NCBI RefSeq assembly: GCF_900099805.1
Contig: NZ_FNDR01000002.1
Location: 372,001-436,000 of the forward strand
Length of the DNA: 64,000 nt
Reading direction: 5' to 3'
From: Variovorax sp. OV700
GTDB taxonomy: Bacteria; Pseudomonadota; Gammaproteobacteria; Burkholderiales; Burkholderiaceae_C
Below the pieces are notes generated by a model. The model was not told the DNA's origin and ran no database searches. It was given only the letters and a program-made list of their open reading frames with translations. This document shows, in pieces, positions 42,841 through 51,702 of this stretch; position 1 is the stretch's first letter, and each line of letters begins with the position of its first letter. The position numbers and the translations under genes were made by a program.

Positions 42841-43287
42841 TCAGAGCCAGGCGACGAGTGCCTCGCCGCTCAGTTTGATAACGCCGTTCGCGTTGGCGCT
42901 TGCGACCTTGAGCAGCACGCTGCGCCGGCCTTCGCGTTCGAACTTCTCGGCGACCGTGCCGGTGCAGCTGATGCGCTCGCCCACATGGGTGAGGGCGGCA
43001 AAGCGAACGTCGAGCGAACGGATCGCAGGCTGAGGCACCCAATTGGTCAACAATCGCGCGAGCCAGGCCGCCGACAGCATGCCGTGTGCGAATACGTCGG
43101 GCATGCCCGCGGACTTGGCAAAGTCGATGTCGACGTGGATCGGGTTGTGGTCGCCGGAGGCGCCGCAGTACAGCGCCAGGTCGAGCCGGCTGATCGGCGG
43201 CAGTTCCAGCGGGGGCAGGGCGTCGCCGGGCTGCAGCGCGTTCCAGTCGAGAAGGGTGACGTGGGTCATCGCAGGGCTTTCGGTCAT
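42841..43287 (-). CDS. MaoC-family enoyl-CoA hydratase, catalytic subunit
   Basis: This 148-residue hot-dog protein keeps the full hydratase motif CGASGDHNPIHVD (Asp46, His51). It is encoded next to a second small hot-dog protein that lacks those residues, with an ATGA overlap. That layout, one catalytic and one degenerate half, is known from heteromeric hydratases such as ChsH1-ChsH2 acting on bulky side-chain enoyl-CoAs. Confidence 0.87.
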   Translation of the reverse strand: MTESPAMTHVTLLDWNALQPGDALPPLELPPISRLDLALYCGASGDHNPIHVDIDFAKSAGMPDVFAHGMLSAAWLARLLTNWVPQPAIRSLDVRFAALTHVGERISCTGTVAEKFEREGRRSVLLKVASANANGVIKLSGEALVAWL

Positions 43288-43727
43288 GGGTTGCGCACCA
43301 CGGTCACGCAGCGCAGCTCGGCCACCAGTTCACCCTGCTGGTTGCTGACGCGGGTCTTGCGCACGACGAACTCGAGCGCGCCGTTCTTCTTGTCGTAGAT
43401 GTCCTCGATGCGCTGGCGGAAGGTCAGCGTGTCGCCGGCGTAGGCCATGATGTAGTAGCTGAAGCCCTGCTCGCCGTGCAGCAGGCTGCGGTAGTCCATG
43501 CCCAGCAACTCGCGAATGGCGGCCGGATTCGGCGCCTCCATCTCCATGCAGAAGAAGAAGGTGGGTGGCACCGGCAGGCCCGGATGCCCCGCCTCGCGCG
43601 CGGCGGCCTCGTCGATGTAGACCGGATCGGTCTGGCCCGTGGCCTTTGCGAAGAAGCGCAGGCGGCCTTTTTCCACTTCCACCTGGAAGGGCGGGAGCGT
43701 GTGGCCGATGCGGCGGCGGTCGATCAT
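43284..43727 (-). CDS. FAS1-like MaoC-fold protein, degenerate hydratase half
   Basis: This 147-residue protein has the MaoC N-terminal dehydratase domain pattern (FFAKATGQTDPVYIDE), where the catalytic Asp and His of GDxNPxH are replaced by Gln32 and Tyr37. It is therefore probably the substrate-shaping partner of the catalytic hot-dog protein encoded directly after it. It starts one base after the stop of the thiolase gene. Confidence 0.85.
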   Translation of the reverse strand: MIDRRRIGHTLPPFQVEVEKGRLRFFAKATGQTDPVYIDEAAAREAGHPGLPVPPTFFFCMEMEAPNPAAIRELLGMDYRSLLHGEQGFSYYIMAYAGDTLTFRQRIEDIYDKKNGALEFVVRKTRVSNQQGELVAELRCVTVVRNP

Positions 43728-43728
43728 G

Positions 43729-44922
43729 TCAAACGGCTTGGTAGAGGGTGACCACGCAAGCGCCGCCCAGGCCGAGGTTGTGCTGCAGCGCGAGGCGTGC
43801 GCCTTCGACCTGGCGCTGCTCCGCGCGGCCGCGCAGCTGCCACACCAGCTCCGCGCATTGCGCGAGGCCCGTGGCGCCGAGTGGATGGCCCTTGGACAAC
43901 AGGCCGCCCGAAGGGTTGGTCACCAAGCGCCCGCCGTAGGTGTTGTCGCCCTCCACGATGAAGCGTTCTGCCGTGCCTTCGGGCGTGAGGCCCAGCGCCT
44001 CGTAGGTGATGAGCTCGTTGGCGGTGAAGCAGTCGTGCAGCTCGACCACGTCGAGCTCCTCGGGGCCGATGCCGGCGTCCTCGTACACCTGCCGGGCTGC
44101 GGCGGCCGTCATGTCGTAGCCCACCAGCTTGCGCATGTCCTTGCTCTCGAAGGTGGAGGGCGTGTCGGTGGTCATGGCTTGCGCGGCGATCACCACGCGT
44201 TTGTCGAGGCCGTGCTTCTCGGCGAACTCGGCCGAGCAGACGATGGCCGCGGCGGCGCCGCAGGTGGGCGGGCAGCACTGGAAGCGCGTGAGCGGATCGA
44301 ACACCAGCGGCGAGGCCATCACCTCGTCGAGCGTCAACGTCTGGCGGAACACCGCGAGCGGGTTGCGCGCGGCGTGCTGGCGCGCCTTCACCGAAATGCG
44401 GCCGAAGGTGTCGCGGCGGATGCCGTGCTGCGCGATGTAGTCGCGGCCGGCGCCGCCGAAGAACTGCGCGGCGCGCGGCGCTTCGGGAATGTAGCCCTGC
44501 TTCTCCGCCATCACGTCGGCAAAGCGCGCCATGGGCGAGGGCCGGTCGTCGTAGGCACCCTTGAGAGCGCCGGGCTGCATCTGCTCGAAGCCGAGCGCAA
44601 TCGCGCATTCGACCATACCGCTTTCGACCGCCTGGCGCGCGAGGAACAGCGCGCTGGATCCGGTGGAGCAGTTGTTGTTGAGGTTGAAGACCGGAATGCC
44701 GCTGAGGCCGACGCCGTAGATGGCGGCCTGCCCGGCGGTCGAGTCGCCGTAGACATAGCCGACGTAGGCCTGCTGCACCAGCGAATAGTCGACGCCGGCG
44801 TCGTCGAGCGCGAGCTTGGCGGCGCGCGCACCCATTACGGTGTATGGGTCGCTGGCGCCGGGCTTGGTGAAGGGAATCATACCCACGCCGACCACATGGA
44901 CGGGGCGTTGCATACGTGTCAT
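43729..44922 (-). CDS. Thiolase (acetyl-CoA acyltransferase, SCP-x type)
   Basis: This 397-residue protein has the full thiolase triad: nucleophile Cys85 in NNNCSTGSSAL, His296 in ELHDCFTANE and His346 in GHPLGATG, plus LGLGGACVV with the C-terminal Cys. It cleaves a 3-oxoacyl-CoA with CoA. It differs from the Cys-less thiolase-fold protein at 36650-37828, so this cluster has both a thiolase and a likely aldolase. A CAGGAG precedes the ATG at 44922. Confidence 0.9.
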   Translation of the reverse strand: MTRMQRPVHVVGVGMIPFTKPGASDPYTVMGARAAKLALDDAGVDYSLVQQAYVGYVYGDSTAGQAAIYGVGLSGIPVFNLNNNCSTGSSALFLARQAVESGMVECAIALGFEQMQPGALKGAYDDRPSPMARFADVMAEKQGYIPEAPRAAQFFGGAGRDYIAQHGIRRDTFGRISVKARQHAARNPLAVFRQTLTLDEVMASPLVFDPLTRFQCCPPTCGAAAAIVCSAEFAEKHGLDKRVVIAAQAMTTDTPSTFESKDMRKLVGYDMTAAAARQVYEDAGIGPEELDVVELHDCFTANELITYEALGLTPEGTAERFIVEGDNTYGGRLVTNPSGGLLSKGHPLGATGLAQCAELVWQLRGRAEQRQVEGARLALQHNLGLGGACVVTLYQAV

Positions 44923-45047
44923 TGAAACTCCTGATGGGACGCGGTGACGATGGAATGAAGTCTCGGCCGATGCGCCGGATTCAACAATCGCGGATCGGTC
45001 CAAAACGATTGGCCGAAACGCTCACTGGTGCACCCTTGGCGCTGCGC

Positions 45048-45482
45048 TCACGCCGGGTCGCGGTAGCGGAAGGTGCCCATGGCGCGCGCCGCCACTTCGC
45101 CGCTGGCGTCGGTGACGGTGGCCTCGCAAAAGCACACCGAGCGGCCGCCGCCGGTGGCGCGTCCCTCGGCCTGCAGCACGCCGCTCGAGGGCCGCATGAA
45201 GGCGATGTGCATGTCGACGGTGACGACCTCGCGCGCATAGCCGACGCGCGAGAGCGCCGCATGCGCCATGGCGCTGTCGAGCAGTGTCATCAGCACGCCG
45301 CCGTGGCCGGCGGCATGGTTGTTCAGCAGCTCGGGGCGCAGCGCCACCGACACCAGCGATTCGCCGCCTTCGGCCCGCTCGACCTTGAGGCCGAGGTGCT
45401 CCGAGAACGGCACATAGCGCTGCGGTCCGCTGCGCGGCCGGTCGTCGCTTTCCGGCGACGCGCTCGCAAGGTGCAGGCTCAT
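45048..45482 (-). CDS. PaaI-family thioesterase
   Basis: This 144-residue hot-dog thioesterase has the HGGVLMTLLDSAM helix typical of PaaI/YdiI proteins and a VVTVDMHIAFMRPS strand. It hydrolyses acyl-CoA esters, probably to relieve CoA trapping. Its start overlaps the stop of the dienoyl-CoA reductase-like gene (ATGA). Confidence 0.86.
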   Translation of the reverse strand: MSLHLASASPESDDRPRSGPQRYVPFSEHLGLKVERAEGGESLVSVALRPELLNNHAAGHGGVLMTLLDSAMAHAALSRVGYAREVVTVDMHIAFMRPSSGVLQAEGRATGGGRSVCFCEATVTDASGEVAARAMGTFRYRDPA

Positions 45483-46318
45483 GTCGCGGCTCCCCGCTTC
45501 GACGCGGCGGCCGCCGCGGTGAAGTCGCGCGGCCCGGTCAGCGCGAGGCCGCCGTCCACGGGAATGATGGCGCCCGTGATGTACGAGCCCCAGTCGCTCG
45601 CGAGCATCATCGCCATGCGGCTGATGTCCTCGATGCGGCCCAGGCGCTTGAGCGGCACGCGCTGCGCCATCGCGGCCATGGTGTCGTCGGTCGGTGCGAG
45701 GCGCTTCAGGCCCTCGGTGTCGGCGATGGGGCCCGGCACGATGGAGTTGATGCGGATGCCCTGCGGACCCCACTCCAGCGCCAGCACCTGCGTCAGCATG
45801 TCGACACCGGCCTTGGCCGCGCACACGTGGGCCTGGAACGGTGTGGGCGTGAAGGCTTGTCCGGCGGAGATCTGGATCACGCAGGCACCGGGCTTGCGCA
45901 GGTGCGCATGCGCGAGCCGCGCGACGTTGAAGCTGCCCAGCAGGTCGATGTCGACCACGGTCTTGAAGGCGTTGGGTGACATGTCGAGTGCGCTCGCGAG
46001 AAAGTTGCCCGCGGCGCCGGAGACCAGCACGTCGATCGGTCCGAAGCGCTCGGCGCCTTCCGCGAAGGCGCGCTCCAGCGCCTCGGGCTGGCGCACGTCG
46101 GCCGGAATGCCGAGTGCCTCCGTGCCGAGGGCCTCGAGCTGCAGCGCAGCCCTGGCTACTTTGTCGGCCGAACGGCTGAGCACCGTGAGCCGCGCACCGG
46201 CGCGCGCAAAGGCCTGCGCGATGCCGAAGTTGATGCCGCTGGAACCACCGGCCACGGCCACGTGGCGGCCCTTGAAATCGAAAGCGGAAAAGTCCATGGA
46301 ATTCATTGCTCCTGTCAT
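45479..46318 (-). CDS. 2,4-dienoyl-CoA reductase-like SDR
   Basis: This 279-residue SDR has GGSSGINFGIAQAFA, GAAGNFLASALDMSPNAFKT and a terminal NSIVPGPIADTEGL. The catalytic Tyr is absent: the segment reads QAHVCAAK with Val165 where Tyr is expected and Lys169 kept. This is the peroxisomal-type 2,4-dienoyl-CoA reductase pattern (DECR), so a dienoyl-CoA with a mid-chain double bond is likely. The ATG at 46318 overlaps the Bug gene stop; ATGs at 46306 and 46297 are alternatives, the last having AGGAG at a better distance. Confidence 0.85.
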   Translation of the reverse strand: MTGAMNSMDFSAFDFKGRHVAVAGGSSGINFGIAQAFARAGARLTVLSRSADKVARAALQLEALGTEALGIPADVRQPEALERAFAEGAERFGPIDVLVSGAAGNFLASALDMSPNAFKTVVDIDLLGSFNVARLAHAHLRKPGACVIQISAGQAFTPTPFQAHVCAAKAGVDMLTQVLALEWGPQGIRINSIVPGPIADTEGLKRLAPTDDTMAAMAQRVPLKRLGRIEDISRMAMMLASDWGSYITGAIIPVDGGLALTGPRDFTAAAAASKRGAAT

Positions 46319-47280
46319 TCGGGTTTGAAGCCGATCTCGGCCAGCATCTTTCGCTCGCGCTCGAACTGGGCACGGGCGTAGTCGGCGTAGCTCTCGCCGG
46401 TCATCAGCTTGGGCTGCATGTCGAACAGCTCCAGCTGCTGGAGGTAGGCGGGGTCCGTCGCAGCCTTGCTGAAGGCCGTGTGCAGCCTGGCGGCAATCTT
46501 CGGATCGAGGTTCTTGGGCGCCACCAGGCCCACCGGCGACTCGATCACCATGTCATGGCCCAGCTCCTTCACTGTCGGCGCGTCGTAGCGCTTCAGCCGC
46601 TCCGCGGTGAAGGTGGCGAGCAGGCGCACCTTGCCGCCCTGCACCTGCGGCCCGAAGCCGGGATCGCCGTAAACGTCGAGATGGCGCCCGATCACCGCCT
46701 GGAAAGCCTCGCTGCCGCCCTTGTAGGGCACCAGGTTGAAAGAGGTGCCCGCCTGCTTGGCGAGCCGCTCGGCGTAGATGCGGTTGATGCTGATCGCACC
46801 GACGTTGCCCCAGCTCACGACGCCGGGGCGCTTCTTGGCATCGGCCAGGAGCTCGGGCAGCGACTTCCAGGGCGCGTCGGCGGCCACCACGATGCCGGTG
46901 GTAAGGCCGGCCAGCCCGATCAGGTAGGTGAAGTCCTTGAGAGGGTCCCAGGTCACCTTCTGCACCAGCGGCGCACGGATCACCGAGTTGTGCATGACCG
47001 CGATCGTGTAGCCGTCGGCGTCGTTCATGGTCGCCAGCGATGCGGTGCCGGTGACGCCGCCCGCGCCCGGCCGGTGCATCAGCACGATGGGCTGTCCCAG
47101 GTCCCGGGAGGCGGCCTCGGCCAGCGTGCGGAAGATCGGGTCGAAGGAACCGCCCGGCGGGAAGGGCAGCACGAGCTGGATCGGCTTGTGCGGGTAGGGG
47201 TCGGCCGCCTGCGCCAGCGGCGCGGCCAGCGCGCAGGCGGCCACCAGGGCCAGGGCCGCGCGGCGATGCATCTTCGTCAT
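46315..47280 (-). CDS. Bug/TctC-family periplasmic solute-binding protein
   Basis: This 321-residue protein has a Sec signal (MTKMHRRAALALVAACALA, cleaved near AQA) and the family hallmarks LVLPFPPGGSFDPIFR, HRPGAGGVTG and WDPLKDFTYLIG. It probably captures an organic acid in the periplasm for the catabolic enzymes around it. GATAGGAGA precedes the ATG. It lies between thioesterase and reductase genes of one operon. Confidence 0.9.
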   Translation of the reverse strand: MTKMHRRAALALVAACALAAPLAQAADPYPHKPIQLVLPFPPGGSFDPIFRTLAEAASRDLGQPIVLMHRPGAGGVTGTASLATMNDADGYTIAVMHNSVIRAPLVQKVTWDPLKDFTYLIGLAGLTTGIVVAADAPWKSLPELLADAKKRPGVVSWGNVGAISINRIYAERLAKQAGTSFNLVPYKGGSEAFQAVIGRHLDVYGDPGFGPQVQGGKVRLLATFTAERLKRYDAPTVKELGHDMVIESPVGLVAPKNLDPKIAARLHTAFSKAATDPAYLQQLELFDMQPKLMTGESYADYARAQFERERKMLAEIGFKPE

Positions 47281-47312
47281 GGTGTTGTCTCCTATCGTTT
47301 GAAATTGGCGGC

Positions 47313-47735
47313 TCAGGCGGCCTGCGGCAGCGGCAGGTAGCGGAACGAGCCCTGCGCACGCGCGATCACGCGGCCCGCGTCGTCGCTGACCGAGGCGCGG
47401 CACCACGCCACGCTGGCGTCGTGCTGCACCACTTCGCCGTCGGCTGTGAGGCGGCCGCGGCCCGGCTCGTGAAAGCTGGTGTTGAGGTTGAGCGTGACGG
47501 CGGTGCGTTCGAAGTCGAACAGCGACACGGCCGCGCTGGCCATGACCACGTCGAGCAGCGTGACCAGCACGCCGCCATGCACGGCGCCGATGACGTTGCC
47601 GAGCTCGGCCCGCTCGTCGAGAACGAGGCGCGCGCGGCCGCCTTCGGAGAACTCGCGGCGCGCGTCCAGAAGCCGCATGAACGGCACCTGGCCGAACAGG
47701 TGGCGGCGGTCCGCGCCCGTGACGGGTTTCATCAT
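47313..47735 (-). CDS. PaaI-family thioesterase
   Basis: This 140-residue hot-dog protein has the VHGGVLVTLLDVVM helix and AVTLNLNTSFHEPGR strand typical of PaaI thioesterases. It is the second of two in this cluster. Its ATG overlaps the stop of the acyl-CoA ligase upstream (ATGA). Confidence 0.86.
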   Translation of the reverse strand: MMKPVTGADRRHLFGQVPFMRLLDARREFSEGGRARLVLDERAELGNVIGAVHGGVLVTLLDVVMASAAVSLFDFERTAVTLNLNTSFHEPGRGRLTADGEVVQHDASVAWCRASVSDDAGRVIARAQGSFRYLPLPQAA

Positions 47736-49279
47736 GCCTGCACCCGCTCGCGCAGCACGTTCTTCAGCACCTTGCCCGCGGCCGACAGCGGCAGCTCGCG
47801 CATGAAGCTGATGTTGCGCGGGCACTTGTAGCCGGCCAGGCGCTCGCGGCACCAGGCACGCAGCGCGTCGGCCGTGGCGACTGTGCCGTCTGTGCTTTCG
47901 TCCAGCACCACCGCCGCGTGCACCGACTCGCCCCAGCGCGCATCGGGCACGCCGATGACCGCCGCCTGCCGCACTTGCGGATGGCTGCGCAGCGCGGCCT
48001 CCACCTCGGCGCAGTAGACGTTCTCGCCGCCGCTGATGATCATGTCCTTCAGCCGGTCGACGATGAACAGGTACCCATCGTCCAGCATGCGGCCGGCATC
48101 GCCCGTGCGAAGCCAGCCATCACGCAGCGCGGCGGCAGTGGCCTCGGGGTTGCGCCAATAGCCCTGCATCACCATCGGGCCGCGCGCGAGGATCTCGCCC
48201 ACTTCGCCGCGCGGCAGCTCGCGGCCGCTCTCGTCCGCGACGATGATCTCGGCGCCAAGCCCGGCGCGGCCGACGGAATTGAGCCGCCCGAGCGCGCGCG
48301 CTTCGGGTCGGTGGTTGGCCGGCAGGTTGATGCACACCGCGCCCGCGGTTTCGGTGAGGCCGTAGGCCTGGAAGAACTCGGCATGCGGCCAGGCGGCCAG
48401 CGCGCGGTCGAGCAGGTCGGGCGGCATCGGCGCGGCGCCGAAGGCAATGCGCGTGAGGCTGCGCACGCGCTCGGGCGTGAACGAGGGATCGTCCAGCAGC
48501 GACTGCAGCATGCTCGGCACGACGATGATGTCGCCGATGCGGTACTCGGCAATGGCCTCGATCACCGCCGCAGGCCTGAACTGCGCCATGGTCACGCAGC
48601 CGCCGCCGACGATCAGCTGGCCCACCAGCCGGCCGAGGCCCGCAACGTGGAACAGCGGCGCCACCAGCAGCGACACCGAGTCGGGCGCGTTGTTGAGCTC
48701 GGCGCCGCGCGTCATCGACGCGGTCCAGAAGTTCGCGTGGCTCAGCATCACGCCCTTGGAGCGGCCGGTGGTACCGCCGGTGTAGAGGATGGCCGCGAGC
48801 GCGTCGCCGCCGGTGCGCGTGTCGGCCAGCGGCTCGAGCCCGGCGGCTTCTTCTTCAAGCGCGCCCAGGCGCAGCAGCGGGGTCTCGCCGGCCGGTGCGA
48901 GCGCCAGCAGCGAATCGTCCACGAGCAGCAGCGACGCTTCGCTGTCTTGCAGCGCATGTGCGAGCTCGGGCGTGCTCCAGCGGATGTTCAAGGGGCAGGC
49001 GACGGCACCGAGCCACCAGCATGCGAGGATGGCGCGCACCAGCTGGTCGCTGTTGGGTGCGAGCAGCGCCACGCGGTCGCCGCGTGCAATGCCGCGCTGT
49101 GCCAGGGCGGCCGCCTGCCGTGCGACGCTGCCCGCCAGCTGCACGTGCGTCTGGCGGCGCACGCCGCTGTCGCTCACATGGGTGAGCGCCGTCATGCCGG
49201 AGTTGCGCTGGAGCGCGCGATGCAGGCCTTGGGTCAGGTACACGATGGAAGCCGCCGAGGGATAACGAAGATGCGGCAC
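47732..49279 (-). CDS. Acyl-CoA ligase (AMP-forming), second
   Basis: This 515-residue ligase has YTGGTTGRSKGVMLSH, QAYGLTETAG, WLRTGDAGRMLDDGYLF and the C-terminal catalytic Lys in LPLSAAGKVLKN. It is not closely alike to the 573-residue ligase in the same cluster, so the two probably activate different acids, for example the intact substrate and a side-chain product. It starts the run of coupled genes downstream of the AraC gene. Confidence 0.9.
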   Translation of the reverse strand: MPHLRYPSAASIVYLTQGLHRALQRNSGMTALTHVSDSGVRRQTHVQLAGSVARQAAALAQRGIARGDRVALLAPNSDQLVRAILACWWLGAVACPLNIRWSTPELAHALQDSEASLLLVDDSLLALAPAGETPLLRLGALEEEAAGLEPLADTRTGGDALAAILYTGGTTGRSKGVMLSHANFWTASMTRGAELNNAPDSVSLLVAPLFHVAGLGRLVGQLIVGGGCVTMAQFRPAAVIEAIAEYRIGDIIVVPSMLQSLLDDPSFTPERVRSLTRIAFGAAPMPPDLLDRALAAWPHAEFFQAYGLTETAGAVCINLPANHRPEARALGRLNSVGRAGLGAEIIVADESGRELPRGEVGEILARGPMVMQGYWRNPEATAAALRDGWLRTGDAGRMLDDGYLFIVDRLKDMIISGGENVYCAEVEAALRSHPQVRQAAVIGVPDARWGESVHAAVVLDESTDGTVATADALRAWCRERLAGYKCPRNISFMRELPLSAAGKVLKNVLRERVQA

Positions 49280-49342
49280 AGCTTATGGCGCACCGCGCGC
49301 CGCACCCATGGCGGGAAGCGCCAAAGGGCTTGGCGAAACCGC

Positions 49343-50356
49343 TCAGCGTTCGGGGCCGTGCGTCGCCCGGTACTCGCCGGGCGCCACACCGGTCCACTGC
49401 TTGAAGGCGCGGTGAAAGGTGCTGGCTTCGGAAAAGCCCACGCGGTTGGCGATGTCGAGCAGCGGCAGCGGCGTGTGCAGCAGGTATTCGATGGCGGCAT
49501 CGCGCCGCAGCTCGTCCTTGATCTGCTGGAAGCCTCGGCCTTCGTCGCGCAGCCGCCGGCGCAGCGTCTGCGGCGTGACGGCGAGCGCATCGCCCACTTC
49601 CTCCAGCGACGGCAGCTCGCTGCCCAGGCCCTTGCGCAGCAGCCGGCGGATGCGCTCGGTGAGGCTGCTGGTGTCGCGGTACTTCACGATCAGGTTGGCC
49701 GGCGATCCGGCGAGGAATTCGCGCAGGCTTTGCGGCGACTGCACCACCGGAAGATCGAGCCAGCGCGCCTCGAACGACATGCCGACATGCGCCTGGCCGT
49801 AGCGGATCGGCACTTGGTAGACGCGCGAGGTTTCGGTGTTCGTCTGCTCCGCCGTGTAGTCGACTTCGAGCAGCGGAATGCGCCGAGCCACCAGCCAAGA
49901 GGAGGCGTTGAAGGCGAACAGCATGAAGGCCTTCACCGCGTAGTCCATGCGCGCATCGGCGTCGCGGCGCAGCACGAACTGCACGCGCGCGCTGCCGCCC
50001 TGCACCGTGAGGCGCGGCACGAAGTCGTGCAGCAGCAGGTGGTAGGCGGCAAAGCCGTCACGCAGGGCCTCGCCAAGGGTGGCGCAGCGCACCAGCTGGC
50101 GCATGCACTGGCCGAAGCTGCCGGGCGGCAGCGGCTCGCTCAAGAGGCCCCAGATTTCGTCGCGCAGTTCGCGCCGCAGCGCGCGGATCAGCAGCGCGTA
50201 CTGGCGCTGCGAGATGCGCGCGAGCGGCGACTCCAGCAGCGAGGCCGCGATGCCCGCGCGTGCCAGCACGCGCGTCGCGTCAATGCCGCGGTGGCGCGCC
50301 CCCATCAGGATGCTGTGCACCTGCTGGATGGCAACGGTGTGGTGGGTGAGCGTCAT
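49343..50356 (-). CDS. AraC-family regulator (OruR/Arabinose_bd-type)
   Basis: This 337-residue regulator has an N-terminal domain of the Arabinose_bd type (RRELRDEIWGLLSEPLPPGS) and a C-terminal double HTH with the family signature LLDIANRVGFSEASTFHRAF followed by GVAPGEYR. The ATG at 50356 is preferred over a TTG at 50374. It is upstream of the second ligase gene and is the likely local activator of the acyl-CoA operon. A similar regulator occurs at 62029. Confidence 0.88.
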   Translation of the reverse strand: MTLTHHTVAIQQVHSILMGARHRGIDATRVLARAGIAASLLESPLARISQRQYALLIRALRRELRDEIWGLLSEPLPPGSFGQCMRQLVRCATLGEALRDGFAAYHLLLHDFVPRLTVQGGSARVQFVLRRDADARMDYAVKAFMLFAFNASSWLVARRIPLLEVDYTAEQTNTETSRVYQVPIRYGQAHVGMSFEARWLDLPVVQSPQSLREFLAGSPANLIVKYRDTSSLTERIRRLLRKGLGSELPSLEEVGDALAVTPQTLRRRLRDEGRGFQQIKDELRRDAAIEYLLHTPLPLLDIANRVGFSEASTFHRAFKQWTGVAPGEYRATHGPER

Positions 50357-50400
50357 CGTTCGCGGCCGCTGCAATGCGGCCGTTGGGATTGTAGGCAGCG

Positions 50401-50413
50401 CCCCCGCGGGGGG
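50401..50413 (-). terminator. CCCCCGCGGGGGG palindrome after CoA-transferase gene
   Basis: This self-complementary C5-GC-G6 stem lies eight bases after the CoA-transferase-family stop on the reverse strand, before the AraC gene. There is no T-run, so it is only a possible terminator. Confidence 0.3.
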
Positions 50414-50420
50414 AACCGGC

Positions 50421-51602
50421 TCAATCGATGGCGCCGGCCGCGCGCAGTTCGGCCACGGCCGATGCGTCGAGCCCGGCCTGGCGCAGGATTTCGTCGGTGT
50501 GCTCGCCGGCGCGCGGAGCCGGGCGTGGCATGGCGGGCTCGAAGCCGGTCATCTTGATGGGACAGCCGAGTTGCGGCAGCGCCGCATCGTCGGCCGCAAC
50601 ACGCATGCCGCGCGCGCGGAAATGCGGATGTTCCAGTGTCTCGTCGATGCGCAGCACGGGCGTCACGCAGCCCACGCCGTCGTGGAACAGGCCGCGCCAG
50701 TGCGCAAGCGGCCGTGCGCCGAAGATGGCCGCCAGTTCGGCGCGCAGGCGCTCTTCCGTGGCGGCATCGCCGCTGCGATGCAGCGGTGCGAGATCGGGGC
50801 GCTCGAGCAGGCGGCACAGGTCGTGCCAGAACTTGGGTTCCAGCGCGCCGACCGCCACCTGCCGGTCGTCGGCCGTGCGGTAGTAGCCGTAGCATGCGAG
50901 GGCGCCCGTCAGCGCGCTCTGGCCGATGCGCGCCACGTGGCCGTGCTGGTGCAGGCCGGCCAGCGGCAGCACCGCATGCGCCAGCACGCCGTCGGCCATG
51001 GCGATGTCGACATGCCTTCCGCGTCCGCTGCGCGCGGCATCGAACAGCGCGGCCAGGATGCCCGCCACCGCGGTCATGGTGCCGCCCAGCAGATCGGCCA
51101 CGGGCAGGTTTGAAAGGGCCGAACCCGCTGCATTGCCGATCTGGTCGGCCACGCCCGCGAGCGACGCGTAGTTCAGGTCGTGCCCCGGCGTGTCGCTGAG
51201 CGGGCCGGTCTGGCCGAAGCCGCTGATGCTGCAGTAAACGATGCGCGGGTTCACCGCCGCCACCGCTTCGTAGCCCACGCCCAGCCGCTGCATCACGCCG
51301 GGCCGGAAGCCTTCGACCAGCACGTCGGCATCGCGGCACAGGCGAAGCAGCGTGGCCACGCCTTGCGCGTGCTTCAGGTCGATGCGGATCGCGCGCTTGT
51401 TGCGGTTGACGAGCGCGCGCACCGAGGGGCTCGCGTAGTCGCCGGCGCCGGTGTCTTCGATCTTGACGACGTCGGCGCCGAGGTCGGCCAGGTGCATGGT
51501 GCCGAGCGGCCCCGGCAGCAAGCGGGTCAGGTCGAGCACGCGCACGCCTGCGAGCGGGGCACCCTTGGGGGCGTTCGCCGTGGATTCAGGGAAAGAGGTC
51601 AT
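50421..51602 (-). CDS. AMACR-like CoA-transferase family III protein
   Basis: This 393-residue protein belongs to the CaiB/BaiF fold but has the alpha-methylacyl-CoA racemase features: LLPGPLGTMHLADLGADVV, TPGHDLNYASLAG with His141 and NLPVADLLGG with Asp170, at the spacing of the His126 and Asp156 of the mycobacterial racemase. It would interconvert 2R and 2S methylacyl-CoAs, as needed before oxidation of isoprenoid or sterol side chains. A true CoA-transferase is the alternative. Confidence 0.8.
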   Translation of the reverse strand: MTSFPESTANAPKGAPLAGVRVLDLTRLLPGPLGTMHLADLGADVVKIEDTGAGDYASPSVRALVNRNKRAIRIDLKHAQGVATLLRLCRDADVLVEGFRPGVMQRLGVGYEAVAAVNPRIVYCSISGFGQTGPLSDTPGHDLNYASLAGVADQIGNAAGSALSNLPVADLLGGTMTAVAGILAALFDAARSGRGRHVDIAMADGVLAHAVLPLAGLHQHGHVARIGQSALTGALACYGYYRTADDRQVAVGALEPKFWHDLCRLLERPDLAPLHRSGDAATEERLRAELAAIFGARPLAHWRGLFHDGVGCVTPVLRIDETLEHPHFRARGMRVAADDAALPQLGCPIKMTGFEPAMPRPAPRAGEHTDEILRQAGLDASAVAELRAAGAID

Positions 51603-51702
51603 GTTCCCTGCAATCTAGGGGGTGCAAGGCAACGCGGCAATGGCAGCACCGCTCCGGGCGATTGGCGAAAAGCGTCAAGAGGCCGCATGCATGCGGCCAA
51701 CT

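Noticed and set aside
47918..50557. 879-codon forward frame
   Set aside because: It is antisense to the second ligase and AraC genes, both with complete family motifs; no domain is seen in the forward product.
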